Positions 15,865 to 25,468 of a stretch of DNA of 64,000 nt are shown in pieces. The position numbers and the translations under genes were made by a program. The first letter of the stretch is position 1; each line of letters begins with the position of its first letter. Origin of the DNA: Vibrio algarum (GTDB lineage: Bacteria > Pseudomonadota > Gammaproteobacteria > Enterobacterales > Vibrionaceae); the NCBI RefSeq assembly GCF_028204155.1, contig NZ_JAQLOI010000003.1, positions 186,001-250,000 on the forward strand, given 5' to 3'. The notes under the pieces are model-generated. The model was given only the letters and a program-made list of their open reading frames with translations, did no database searches and was not told the origin of the DNA.

Positions 15865-18438
15865 ATGCTAGACAGTTATTACGCGATGAAACAATCTCGT
15901 GAAGCGCAAGGTATTTATCCAAAACCGCTCAGTGCAAGTGATGTCGAAGAGATAGTCCATGAGTTACAAAAACGCCAGACAGACATAGAAAAGCAAGAAG
16001 AGCTGAAATGTCTGCTAACTTACCGTGTTCCATCTGGAGTAGACGACGCAGCCAAAGTTAAGGCCGATTTCTTACAGAAACTAGCATTCGGTGAAGCCAA
16101 ATCGGAGGCAATTACACCGGTAGAAGCCGTATACCTGTTAGGTACGATGCAAGGTGGATACAACATAGCGCCACTGATTGACCTACTTAGCCATCCGGAG
16201 CTGGCTCCCAACTCAGTTCGGGCCTTTAAATATACTGTACTTGTATATGACGCGTTTTCAGAGATTGCAGCGCTGGCTAAGCAAGGCAATGATGCAGCAA
16301 AGAGTGTGCTTCGCAACTGGGCAGAAGCTTGCTGGTTTACATCCCGCGCAAACGTTGAGAAGAAAATCACCGTTACTGTATTTAAGGTGCCAGGAGAGAT
16401 CAATACCGATGATTTGTCTCCAGCTCAGGACGCTTGGTCACGGCCAGATATCCCGTTACATGCAGAAGCCATGTTAAAAATGCCAAGGGAAGGGATGCCG
16501 GATAATTCATTAACAAGAATCTCCCAACTAAAGCGGGCTGGATATCCAGTTGCTTTTGTTGGTGATGTTATTGGGACGGGATCATCACGTAAGTCAGCGG
16601 CAAACTCTGTAATTTGGCATATTGGTCAAAATATCTCTTATGTTCCAAATAAGCGTGCTGGTGGTGTGGTTATTGGTAATAGCATTGCACCAATTTTTTA
16701 TAACACACTAGAAGATGCTGGTGCACTTCCAATTGAAGCAGACGTTAGTAAGTTAGAAACAGGACAAGTTATAGAAATCTATCCTTTCCGTGGAGAAATT
16801 CGAGATAAAGCGACTCGAGAGTTACTGAGTCAGTTCGAGATAAAATCCGATATGTTGCTGGATAGCATCCGTGCTGGCGGGCGAATTTCACTGATTCTTG
16901 GCCGTCAACTAACCGACGATAGCAGAGCGATTTTAGGACTAAATCAGAGCGAACTTTTTGTTCGCCCAAAAAAGGTCGAGGCCGAAGGTGGTTACACGCT
17001 CGCGCAAAAGATTGTGGGCAAGGCATGTGGCCTGAGGGGGGTATATCCAGGGCAGTATTGCCAGCCAAAGGTTAGTTCCGTAGGTTCTCAAGATACGACT
17101 GGCCCTATGACGCGTGATGAGATCAAGGATCTGGCTTGTCTGAAGTTTTCTGCCGATTTTGTACTACAGACTTTCTGTCATACCGCACCATATCCACGAA
17201 AAATTGACTCAGAGAACCACAAAACTATGCCGAAATTTTTTGAATCGCGTGGTGGTGTAGCAATCAAACCGGGTGACGGAGTCATCCACTCTTGGTTAAA
17301 CCGTATGATAATGCCGGATACAGTCGGAACGGGTGGCGATTCACACACACGTTTTCCTATGGGCATATCTTTCCCCGCAGGCTCAGGGCTTGTAGCCTTT
17401 GCTGCAGCAACAGGAATAATGCCTCTGGATATGCCTGAATCGGTACTGGTACGTTTCAAAGGGACTATGAAACAAGGCATCACGTTACGAGATCTTGTAC
17501 ACGCAATACCCTATTTTGCGCGTAAGGCAGCTCTATTAACAGTAGAGAAATCAAACAAGAAAAATATTTTTTCCGGTAAGGTTATTGAAATTGAAGGTCT
17601 GCCAAACCTTACCGTTGAACAGGCGTTTGAGCTAGCTGATGCTACCGCTGAGCGTTCAGCCTCGGGTTGTACAGTGGATCTGGCGCAGGAAAGTGTAGCA
17701 ATTTATCTAAGATCAAATATTACTCTCCTAAAATGGATGCTTAGCCAAGGTTACGAAAACAAAGAGACTTTGGAAAAACGAATCGTAGAGATGCAAAACT
17801 GGTTGAACAATCCGGTATTATTGAAAGCGGACAGCGATGCTCGTTATGCAGAAGTGTTGGAAATTGACATCGAAGAAATCACCGAACCTTTACTTTGCTG
17901 CCCAAATGATCCCGACGATGTGAAACCCTTATCTGAAATCGCTCAAACACCAATTGATGAAGTGTTTGTTGGTTCTTGTATGACCAACATCGCTCACTTT
18001 AGAGCTGCGGGTAAAATCCTAGAGCAAAGTGATTGTGTAATCCAAAGCAAAATGTGGATTGCTCCTCCGACTAAGATGGATGATGTTCAGCTTAGAAATG
18101 AAGGCATCTACAACGTTTTTGCCCGGCGAGGTGTGAGAATTGAGATGCCGGGCTGCTCACTGTGTATGGGAAATCAGGCACAAATTGCTGAAAACTCAAC
18201 AGCGGTTTCAACCTCCACCCGTAACTTCCCAAATAGACTTGGGAGAGGTACCCACGTGTATCTGGGGTCGGCGGAATTGGCTACTGTTACAGCGATTCTG
18301 GGTAGGTTACCTTCTCCAGAAGAGTATCTAGAAATGACATACCCTATCAAAGAAAATCATAGTGATATCTATCGATACCTGAACTTTGATACTATGGCAG
18401 AGTATTCGAAAACCGCTCAACTGGAGGTAGGCCACTGA
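15865..18438 (+). CDS. acnB: aconitate hydratase B (AcnB-type)
   Basis: Aconitase of the AcnB architecture, 857 residues (E. coli AcnB 865). In order: N-terminal HEAT-like domain (LLGTMQGGYNIAPLIDLL), swivel domain (TNTDDLSPAxDAWSRPDIP-like, GDVIGTGSSRKSA), then the catalytic core with DTTGPMTRDEIKDLACL, SWLNRMIMPDTVGTGGDSHT and ASAERS-like ATAERSASGC. Cluster ligands are Cys705 (GSCMTNIAHFRAAG) and Cys764/Cys767 (PGCSLCMGNQAQ). It isomerises citrate to isocitrate and may hydrate 2-methylaconitate. Its place right after tctCBA suggests a dedicated enzyme for imported citrate; a housekeeping acnB presumably lies elsewhere (inference). Confidence 0.92.
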   Translation: MLDSYYAMKQSREAQGIYPKPLSASDVEEIVHELQKRQTDIEKQEELKCLLTYRVPSGVDDAAKVKADFLQKLAFGEAKSEAITPVEAVYLLGTMQGGYNIAPLIDLLSHPELAPNSVRAFKYTVLVYDAFSEIAALAKQGNDAAKSVLRNWAEACWFTSRANVEKKITVTVFKVPGEINTDDLSPAQDAWSRPDIPLHAEAMLKMPREGMPDNSLTRISQLKRAGYPVAFVGDVIGTGSSRKSAANSVIWHIGQNISYVPNKRAGGVVIGNSIAPIFYNTLEDAGALPIEADVSKLETGQVIEIYPFRGEIRDKATRELLSQFEIKSDMLLDSIRAGGRISLILGRQLTDDSRAILGLNQSELFVRPKKVEAEGGYTLAQKIVGKACGLRGVYPGQYCQPKVSSVGSQDTTGPMTRDEIKDLACLKFSADFVLQTFCHTAPYPRKIDSENHKTMPKFFESRGGVAIKPGDGVIHSWLNRMIMPDTVGTGGDSHTRFPMGISFPAGSGLVAFAAATGIMPLDMPESVLVRFKGTMKQGITLRDLVHAIPYFARKAALLTVEKSNKKNIFSGKVIEIEGLPNLTVEQAFELADATAERSASGCTVDLAQESVAIYLRSNITLLKWMLSQGYENKETLEKRIVEMQNWLNNPVLLKADSDARYAEVLEIDIEEITEPLLCCPNDPDDVKPLSEIAQTPIDEVFVGSCMTNIAHFRAAGKILEQSDCVIQSKMWIAPPTKMDDVQLRNEGIYNVFARRGVRIEMPGCSLCMGNQAQIAENSTAVSTSTRNFPNRLGRGTHVYLGSAELATVTAILGRLPSPEEYLEMTYPIKENHSDIYRYLNFDTMAEYSKTAQLEVGH

Positions 18439-18465
18439 ATTAGCATTTTAGCCAGTTAACAAATT

Positions 18466-18503
18466 CCATGCTGTCCTCCACCGTTCCTGCGATAACAGCA
18501 TGG
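18466..18503 (+). terminator. stem-loop after the tct-acn operon
   Basis: CCATGCTGT (18466-18474) pairs perfectly with ACAGCATGG (18495-18503) across a 20-base loop, 28 bases after the aconitase stop. There is no clean T-run after it (ATTCTCC follows), so it may be an RNA-stabilising or Rho-related hairpin rather than an intrinsic terminator. Confidence 0.4.
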
Positions 18504-18702
18504 ATTCTCCTCTGGTTTAATCCCATAAACACCAACTCACTGCTCTTAAAATCCTTTACGCCATTAAAACCACGGAAATATTTTAACTAATTAACTTCAC
18601 CATCTTTGGCATAGATCTATACTGAAAATCAATACTTACACTACTATCAATATTGGCAAGCTATGGCTAATGGCTTTCTAGCACACAGCAAAGAGCACTT
18701 TT

Positions 18703-20360
18703 ATGATCAGTAAGTTACTCCATAAGTTAAGATTTAGAACAAGAGTAGGCTTACTGCTATCTGTCTTTTTTTAGCGCTGATTGGATTTCAGAGTAGCCTG
18801 TTTTTTCATATTTTTGAGAAGACTATTCTCAACCAAGTGGGCTCAAAAGCACTAATCCAAGCACAAACCATAGCGTCAACTCCTGAAGTTATAGTAAACA
18901 TGGAGAATGGCGAAAACGATAAGATCGCTTTCATATTTCAGCGGTTAAACCAACTGAGCGATGCCGACTACATTGTAATTGCCGACTTGCAAGAGATCCG
19001 CCTCTACCACCCAAATCCCGCTCATATAAATAAAAAAATTAACAGCAAGGATAATCATAACGCATTAGTTAATGGCAAAAGCTATGTTTCAAAACGAGTT
19101 GGTGAATCTGGCCTATCAATCCGGGGAAAAGCACCGATAATAACTCCGGAAGGAAAGATTGTTGGAGTAATATCAGTAGGTTATTTAATCGAAAAGCTGT
19201 CTGATCGAATACGCTACTATGCACTACCTATCTTTGGTGTTGTTGTGCTGGCAATCATATTGGCTTTTATCGGGGCTGCTATTTTCTCTGCTCATATAAA
19301 GAGTCAAATGTTTAATATGGAACCTCAGGAGATAGCGCAAACATTACAGATTAAGAAAAGTGTAATGCAATCTATGTATGAAGGGCTCATAGCCACAACC
19401 CGAGATGGGACAGTTTTGAGTATTAACAAGTCCGCTTTAAAGATGTTGGGTATCGCTAAATCACAGGAAGAATTAAAAGGTAGGTCGATTCAGGAGTTTG
19501 TTACACCTGCAACATTCTTTTTATCCAGCAAGAAAGTAGAGGCAGTTCAGGATGTAGCCGACGAGATTATTACCTGCAACGGCGAAAATTTTATTGCAAC
19601 GCGGGTAAAAATGACTAATAACGACGAGATAATGGGTTCAGTAGTTAGTCTGCGGCGACAGGATGACATTACAACACTCACAACACAACTAGCACAAGCT
19701 CAACATTATCTGGACAATTTACGTGTTATCCGCCACGAGCACGACAACAAGCTATCAACACTTTGTGGATTATTGCAGATTGGAGCATACGATAAAGCGC
19801 TCCAAATATTAGAAAATACACATAGTAAGCAACAAGCGATCATCGATTCAGTAACAAATGCGATTAAATCCAGAGTTATCGCGGGACTTCTACTTGGAAA
19901 AATCAGCCGAGCGGAAGAATTGGATTTGAAGTTAGAGCTTGACCCCATGTCAGCGTTAGTTGGAGATAACTGGCCGATCAATGAAGAAGAACTTTCGACC
20001 ATGATAGGAAACCTGCTAGACAATGCATTTGAATCCACAATACTTAATACTCAAAGCAACAAAATTATTTCGCTCCTGATAAATGATATAGGAAGTGAAT
20101 TGATCGTTGTAGTCAGCGACAACGGTACTGGGTTTGGTAACAACGATCCTTTAAATTTATTACGAAGAGGAATGACATCAAAAACAGAAAAAGGCCATGG
20201 TATTGGATTACATTTGGTAAATCAGTACGTTAAAAAAGCGGGAGGTACATTAATGATGGAAGAATCTGAACCTCAAGGCGCTACTTTTTCTATATATATT
20301 CCAAAAATACTACAAGAAACTGAATCCCTACAAAAAGGTACGATAGATGAAGGTATTTAA
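18703..20360 (+). CDS. CitA/DcuS-family sensor histidine kinase, frameshifted N-terminus
   Basis: Sensor kinase of the citrate/C4-dicarboxylate family. The uninterrupted frame starts at a GTG (18837, 507 residues) with no transmembrane segment before its sensor domain. The missing start lies in another frame: ATG at 18703 gives MISKLLHKLRFRTRVGLLLSVFF and stops at a T7 run (18766-18772); one more T would join it to LALIGFQSSLFFHIFEKTI and so to the rest. Domains: TM1, periplasmic PAS-like sensor, TM2 (about VFGVVVLAIILAFIGAAIF), cytoplasmic PAS, DHp box with the phospho-His in RVIRHEHDNKLSTL, and HATPase motifs NLLDNAFES, SDNGTGFG and GHGIGLHLV. It overlaps its response regulator by 14 bases. 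The likely signal is citrate from the neighbouring transporter operon. Whether the shift is real is open. Confidence 0.85.
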
Positions 20361-21036
20361 CATTTTAATTGTTGAAGATGAGCCTAATATTGCTGATTTT
20401 CATAGTACGTTTTTCCACCGCACACCTAGGTTGAGCCCTGTTGGCATTGCACGTAATATTAAGGAAGCCAGAAGTATGATTGCTATCCTGAAGCCAGATT
20501 TGGTAATAATGGATAACTATCTGCCAGATGGTAAGGGAATCGACCTGATGAAAGAACTTAGCAGAAAAGAAAACCCACCAAATGTTATTTTTGTTACGGC
20601 GGCAAGTGATATGGAAACGGTGCGAAATGCTATAAGAGCCGGAGCGTTTGATTATTTGCTTAAACCAATCTCATATGACCGGTTAAGCGACTCAATAGAG
20701 CGGTTCCTGAAATATATGGGGACACTTGAATCCAGAGAACTTGTAAGCCAAAGGCATGTAGATCAAATGTTAAACTTTCAAGCAAACTTCGACGAATCTA
20801 GAAATAATCTTCCAACAGGTATTGATGAACTCACGTTGAACAAAATAAGAGATGCATTCTTTGATGAAACAGTTACCCATACAGCTGACTCTCTTCTGGA
20901 AGTAACAGACATTAGTAAGACAACCGCACGTCGTTACCTAGATTACTGTGCTATGTCTGGTTATCTACAAGCCGAGATCAACCATGGAAAAATTGGACGG
21001 CCGGAAAGGCGTTATCGGAAGAAAACGATAGGTTAA
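20347..21036 (+). CDS. CitB/DcuR-family response regulator
   Basis: Response regulator of 229 residues. The receiver domain has the acidic pair in NILIVEDEPNIAD, the phospho-acceptor Asp in LVIMDNYLPDGKGIDL, the switch Thr in VIFVTAASD and the Lys in LLKPISYDR. The C-terminal half carries the CitB-type HTH (LLEVTDISKTTARRYLDYC, then GRPERRYR). It overlaps the kinase gene by 14 bases, so the two are co-translated. By family and position it probably activates the tctCBA-acnB operon. Confidence 0.9.
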   Translation: MKVFNILIVEDEPNIADFHSTFFHRTPRLSPVGIARNIKEARSMIAILKPDLVIMDNYLPDGKGIDLMKELSRKENPPNVIFVTAASDMETVRNAIRAGAFDYLLKPISYDRLSDSIERFLKYMGTLESRELVSQRHVDQMLNFQANFDESRNNLPTGIDELTLNKIRDAFFDETVTHTADSLLEVTDISKTTARRYLDYCAMSGYLQAEINHGKIGRPERRYRKKTIG

Positions 21037-21117
21037 GTTGTGTGATTCATAGACATCCTTTCGACTATACTGATGTCTATGGAAAGAGATATGCAATAAT
21101 GACTACAGTGGGTAAAG

Positions 21118-21273
21118 ATGTATGACGAATCTGGTGATGAAGACTTCGTATATCGTCGTTACGAGATTTCTAGGCCAATATTGCGAAAGTGGGCAAATCG
21201 ATACAAACAGGATGGAATCGTTGATCTAGTAAGCCAAAACATACACACAGTTGGTGGTGTTTCAATGTATTGA
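21118..21273 (+). pseudogene. transposase N-terminal HTH remnant
   Basis: A 51-codon frame reads MYDESGDEDFVYRRYEISRP then ILRKWANRYKQDGIVDLVSQ. This matches the helix-turn-helix start of IS481/IS3-like transposases (consensus RRxGISRPTLRKWxxRYxxxGxxGL). The catalytic domain is absent, so this is a fragment. The rest of 21037-21529 shows nothing recognisable apart from a short dyad AGACATCC...GATGTCT near 21052. Confidence 0.65.
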
Positions 21274-21529
21274 TATCAAAATTCATAGTTAGACTATTAG
21301 CTTAAAATGTGGGGGAGTCTCTGGACTTTTCCAAGTTACGATAACGTAGCACCACTTAGTAAAAAATAAGGCTTATTTATCTAGACATAAAGCTCTCGCA
21401 ACTGACAGTCAATCCTGTTAGGTCGTATTTTTGCCGCATTAATGCCGTTTAAGTTGATATATAGAAGTGAATTTGATGTGATATAGTTATTGATCTGTAT
21501 CAAGTTATAACACGGAGTCCACCCTAACG

Positions 21530-22087
21530 ATGCACAAAATAAGATCTTTTTTACAAAACTCATCGAGTGGAAAAATGGTATTTGGCTTTTTCATTCTGAC
21601 CAACTTGGTATATGGCGCTATATTAGGATATACAATACCCCTAGTCTTAAGTTTTTCCCCTGATTCAATATTGTTTGATATGTCTCCAACTGGTTATAGT
21701 TACGACCAAGCAATCCAATTATTAGAATCTTTGGGAGCAGAAGGTCGATACGCTTACTTAACAATTCAGATTCCGTTGGACTTTGTGTATCCAGCCATGT
21801 TCGCCGTTTCATATACATTATTGCTCGTATGGTTTTTTAAACGGTGCCTACCCGTAGATTCAAAGTTGTATTTACTGACACTTTTCCCCGTGTTAGCTGG
21901 ACTTTCAGACTACTTGGAAAATTTTGGTATTATCGCCATGCTGAATGATTATCCGACAGTTTCTGAAGAACTAGTAAGAACGACCAGCCTATTTACTGTA
22001 GCCAAAAGTGGATTTACCACCCTATATTTCGTTATATTGCTTATCACATTACTTTTCTTATTAAAAAAACTTTTAGCCAAAAGATAG
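21530..22087 (+). CDS. hypothetical four-span membrane protein
   Basis: Predicted inner-membrane protein of 185 residues that I cannot assign to a function. Hydrophobic spans are near residues 15-40, 79-103, 112-134 and 151-180. A conserved-looking LAGLSDYLENFGI lies before the third loop, and the C-terminus is basic (LLKKLLAKR). It stands alone, with a GGAG about 13 bases before the ATG. The upstream neighbour is a dead transposase fragment. Confidence 0.65.
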   Translation: MHKIRSFLQNSSSGKMVFGFFILTNLVYGAILGYTIPLVLSFSPDSILFDMSPTGYSYDQAIQLLESLGAEGRYAYLTIQIPLDFVYPAMFAVSYTLLLVWFFKRCLPVDSKLYLLTLFPVLAGLSDYLENFGIIAMLNDYPTVSEELVRTTSLFTVAKSGFTTLYFVILLITLLFLLKKLLAKR

Positions 22088-22227
22088 TCCTTTACCAATG
22101 ATTTGGACGAACAAACGAATGAAACTCAAGTCGCTTTGAATTTTCTAATACTATCGCTTAGGTCCTTGTAGCTGAAGAGGGATGCTGCATATTTAACGCA
22201 CATTTCATGCATGTTGCTGACGATAAC

Positions 22228-22719
22228 TTACCCAGAAAAATACGCATAATAATAGTTTTTATTGGGGGTTTTCTCAACAATAATGGTTGCCGCTATTTCA
22301 GTTGCTCGGCGTGTGTATTGCTTACATTGCTTTATCAATTGGAGTTCCTTGAACTGAGCCATTCCTTCTTCGGTGCCAATGTCGCACCCCAACAACATAT
22401 GGCAATCTTTTGCACCAAACTCACCTTCGAATTCGGAAATCAACTTTTGAGTAGCCTCATAAGTAGACTGAACTGACTGGCTCGTGTCTGAGCGACCTAA
22501 ATGTAAACTCAAGCCCATCATCGCTCCTGTTAAAGCACCACAAGTGCCACAACTCCTTGCCATACCACTACAAAAAGCGGTGGCGATTTTTGGTAGATAT
22601 TGACTTTCTATACCTTGGACATGAGCAAGTGTAGTTAGAACGCTTTCTGCGCACAGTAATCCATTATTAAAATGATCTACCGCCAAGTCACCTGCAAGCA
22701 GTTCTGTTTTATGATTCAC
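22228..22719 (-). CDS. C_GCAxxG_C_C family protein
   Basis: A 163-residue member of the C_GCAxxG_C_C family, probably redox-active or metal-binding. Family landmarks in order are LLCAESVL, ATAFCSGMARSCGTCGALTGAMMGL, then KDCHMLLGCDIGTEEG and KQCKQYTRRATEI, giving the spaced Cys pattern that names the family. No partner gene is adjacent. The start is GTG at 22719 with AGGG about 8 bases upstream. Confidence 0.8.
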   Translation of the reverse strand: MNHKTELLAGDLAVDHFNNGLLCAESVLTTLAHVQGIESQYLPKIATAFCSGMARSCGTCGALTGAMMGLSLHLGRSDTSQSVQSTYEATQKLISEFEGEFGAKDCHMLLGCDIGTEEGMAQFKELQLIKQCKQYTRRATEIAATIIVEKTPNKNYYYAYFSG

Positions 22720-23063
22720 TCTAAATCCCTATTCTAGTGAAAACTCTTTTTTAGATAGTAACTACATTGTTTTATGATTCAAATGCTTTTGTAGAATTTG
22801 TGTTCATATCAGTAGACAACTTAGTGATGAAGCGCATCAATAACATGCACGTCAAAACTCACTTCATCAGCTACAACATTAATAAATTCATTAAAACTCT
22901 GCTGTAAGTGCCTATAACTCAGCTAAACACATTGTTATTAATAGAATTGATAAATTTCGTGATATATACAGAAATAATACCAATCCAATAGAGCAGGAAA
23001 ATGAGAGAGATATAGAAAGTGTAGCGAAAAATAACTAGCTTGGGAGTAACAACCTGATTACAG
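22720..23063. other. non-coding gap, nothing recognised
   Basis: AT-rich stretch between two minus-strand genes. No ORF, repeat or hairpin with a T-run stood out. Confidence 0.3.
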
Positions 23064-23704
23064 TTACGAAGACTCTACCAACATTATGTATCCCAACCAT
23101 GAAAACCAAATGATCTGACTTAGACCAAATATTTCGGTCAGTATATCAGCAGGATAAACCGTAAAAATTCCGGCTACTCCAACAAATAAACCTAAATAGT
23201 TGAGCTTTTTACAAAAAGCATTACTTTTTAAAGCGGCAATACTTAACAATAAAACCCATAGACCGCCAACTATCTCGTTTCCACCTCCGATCCCTTCGGT
23301 TACAGAGTCAATTGCTAACCAGACTGACCTAGCTTGCTCTGGCTCTTTTCCTGAGAGTTCAATAACGCTTCTTAGTCCTATATTTGAGATCATTCCACAA
23401 GCAATTACCAGGCCCACCCATATTAAACCAAAAATGGATGCGGTTTGTGAAAGGGCCGCCGCATTGCCTTTCAAACGCTCATGGAGCGCCAGCACTAACA
23501 CGGCTAAAATAATGCCAAATACTACATACATTAAAAGATTCACGATAGCTAAGGCCGATTGATTTTCCTTCAGGAAAACCAGTTTTATTACAACACCGGC
23601 ATCCGAAGGAAAGTCCCAAAAAAACCCAAAAAAACGAAAGCCGACATGTAGAGAATCGCCTCTAAAAGTGCTGCGATGCCACCTAATTTCTGAAGATTAA
23701 TCAC
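23064..23704 (-). CDS. DUF4386-like membrane protein, frameshifted
   Basis: The longest open part (23064-23543, 159 residues) is a membrane protein with YVVFGIILAVLVLALHERL, a conserved loop SVTEGIGGGNEIVGGLWVLL and a C-terminal FGLSQIIWFSWLGYIML. Its natural start lies upstream in another frame: GTG at 23704, with AAGGAGAA 6 bases before it, gives INLQKLGGIAALLEAILYMS and then FVFLGFF. It leaves the frame at two T7 runs (A-runs 23618-23624 and 23628-23634 on the plus strand). One extra T restores FFWDFPSDAGVVIKLVFLKE into the open part. So the gene is broken by one base, or the assembly is. Function unknown; about five membrane spans when joined. Confidence 0.7.
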
Positions 23705-23965
23705 TAAAAATTCTCCTTATACTGTGGAGCCCTCATAATCAACATGATCACCAAGAACCGCTGTTGCCTTATTCGAACGTCCCTTAACTTGTTTTGTTTT
23801 GCCGTTGTAACTCTCCAACGTGTGGGCCTAATTGTCCTTGTTATGGGCGCTTAAGTCGTCCGAGACTATAAGGCCGGACACTTTTTTGTATTTTAATCAA
23901 ACAAGAGACAGTACAATTATTTCACTTTATCCCACGAACAAAATTTTTAATGAAAGGCGGTGGTC

Positions 23966-25150
23966 TTGGAAGATCTTGTAGTGCTTGCAATAGCAATGAT
24001 GACAGTAGGACAGATAGGATTTTGTCTACCTCAATTCCTATTACGCTCATTGCATACTCAAACCTATTTCCCTTTAGCGATGTTCTTCTTTGCCAACGCT
24101 GTCATTGCATCAGGGCCCGCAGTATTTTCTTTAGTTCCAGCATGGAAAACGATTTGCATCGCTTTAATATTTCCGGCTTGGCTTCTTCTTGGCCCTTCAT
24201 TTTGGTTATATGTAGAGGGGCTTACATCAGACTCACCATGGCGAATGCAACCTAAACACGCTATACAGCTCATCCCTTTTATCTATGGACTAATTGTCGC
24301 CGGATTAATTATTAGTTTACCGCTGGAAATGCGTCAGGTTATTTTTGGCAATGAAACGGATGTTAATTCCGGATTTCCACTTGTCGTGATCATAAGTATG
24401 TTTCTAGCAATGATGCTTTGGGCTTTGCAGAGTGCGTATTATGTTATTCGGATAATTATTCGTCTATCTAGATACAGGAAGCAACTGAAGGACTTGTTCG
24501 CTAGTAACGAACAGCGCGAACTAGGTTGGTTGAGTTGGCTACTATTAATTATCGCAGGCACTTGGTCCTTTTCCTTTGCAAACTTAATGTCAACATTAAT
24601 ACAAAACAACACGCTGTTTGGGTATAGATATGGTTTCACAATGTTGTTGATTCTGGTGTGGACTTTGGCCTATTGGGGGTTACGACAAAAACCGGGATTT
24701 GAAGGGCGCTATATAAATGATAAATCAGTTAAATCAGCAGTCACAAGCTCAGGTCCCGTCGTGGATAAAAAATATGAGCGCTCTGCTCTTAATAAAGATC
24801 AGGCTCTGCGAATTGCAGATAAAATTAATGCGACTATGGCGAAAGAACAACTGCACTTAGATTCAAGTCTATCGTTACATAAGCTTGCACAGCATATCGC
24901 TATCTCCCCGAACTATATATCCCAAACACTAAACGAAACTATGGAAACAAACTTTTTCGACTATGTAAATAAATGGCGAATCGAATCGGCCAAACCAAAA
25001 TTAATTGCTAATGAAGATACCGTGTTAAACATCGCCCTAGAAGTTGGTTTCAATGCGCGTTCGTCTTTCTATAAAGTGTTTAAAAAGGAAACGGGTATGA
25101 CTCCCACTGAGTTTCGCAAGTCACATTCTACTCAAACAGGCCGAAAGTAG
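23966..25150 (+). CDS. AraC-family regulator with N-terminal membrane domain
   Basis: About 394 residues. The first 250 residues form roughly seven hydrophobic spans (for example AMFFFANAVIASGPAVF and FMLLILVWTLAYWGL), and the last 110 are an AraC-type double HTH: SLHKLAQHIAISPNYISQTL, then DTVLNIALEVGFNARSSFYK and VFKKETGMTPTEFRK. Such proteins are membrane-anchored transcription regulators that sense an external or membrane signal. No ATG is available; TTG at 23966 has AAAGG 8 bases upstream and is preferred over the GTG at 23960, which sits inside the Shine-Dalgarno region. Target genes unknown. Confidence 0.85.
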   Translation: MEDLVVLAIAMMTVGQIGFCLPQFLLRSLHTQTYFPLAMFFFANAVIASGPAVFSLVPAWKTICIALIFPAWLLLGPSFWLYVEGLTSDSPWRMQPKHAIQLIPFIYGLIVAGLIISLPLEMRQVIFGNETDVNSGFPLVVIISMFLAMMLWALQSAYYVIRIIIRLSRYRKQLKDLFASNEQRELGWLSWLLLIIAGTWSFSFANLMSTLIQNNTLFGYRYGFTMLLILVWTLAYWGLRQKPGFEGRYINDKSVKSAVTSSGPVVDKKYERSALNKDQALRIADKINATMAKEQLHLDSSLSLHKLAQHIAISPNYISQTLNETMETNFFDYVNKWRIESAKPKLIANEDTVLNIALEVGFNARSSFYKVFKKETGMTPTEFRKSHSTQTGRK

Positions 25151-25239
25151 AGTAAGCACCGGTAATAGTATCAAACTCATGTAACCTCGTTTCTATTTCA
25201 GAATGTTGCATCCTTTGTAGCAAGTCTGAATTTAAACAT

Positions 25240-25311
25240 AATTGAAGCAGTTCTTGTCTGTTAAACCTTTTTGCGAAGACCTCCCACCTCCCTAACTCAT
25301 TAATCATGGAT
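25240..25311 (-). mobile_element. small IS110-type transposase fragment
   Basis: About 70 bases resemble the segment at 6746-6810 of the complete IS in this window; the shared core on the plus strand is TTGAAG..TT.TTGTCTGTTAA. Read on the minus strand it encodes VFAKRFNRQELLQL, parallel to VFRKKLNRQKLLQL of the intact transposase. It is a remnant of a different, diverged IS110 copy. The rest of the gap 25151-25468 shows nothing else. Confidence 0.6.
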
Positions 25312-25468
25312 TAAATAGCCGTAAGGTTTGACCAACAAAGGCAATACCTTTGACTTAAAACATCACTCAATCGACACATTAAGCTTTGTAAACCATTGTT
25401 TCAATTTATTTGCATAGTCATTTCGTATATAGTAAATCCAAGATTAAAGTACTATTGGAGATGAGCAA

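Noticed and set aside
23705..23960. Possible integron attC-like sequence
   Set aside because: Stretches such as GTTATGGGCGCTTAA hint at it, but the paired core sites and dyad of an attC are not present, and no cassette pattern or integrase is seen.
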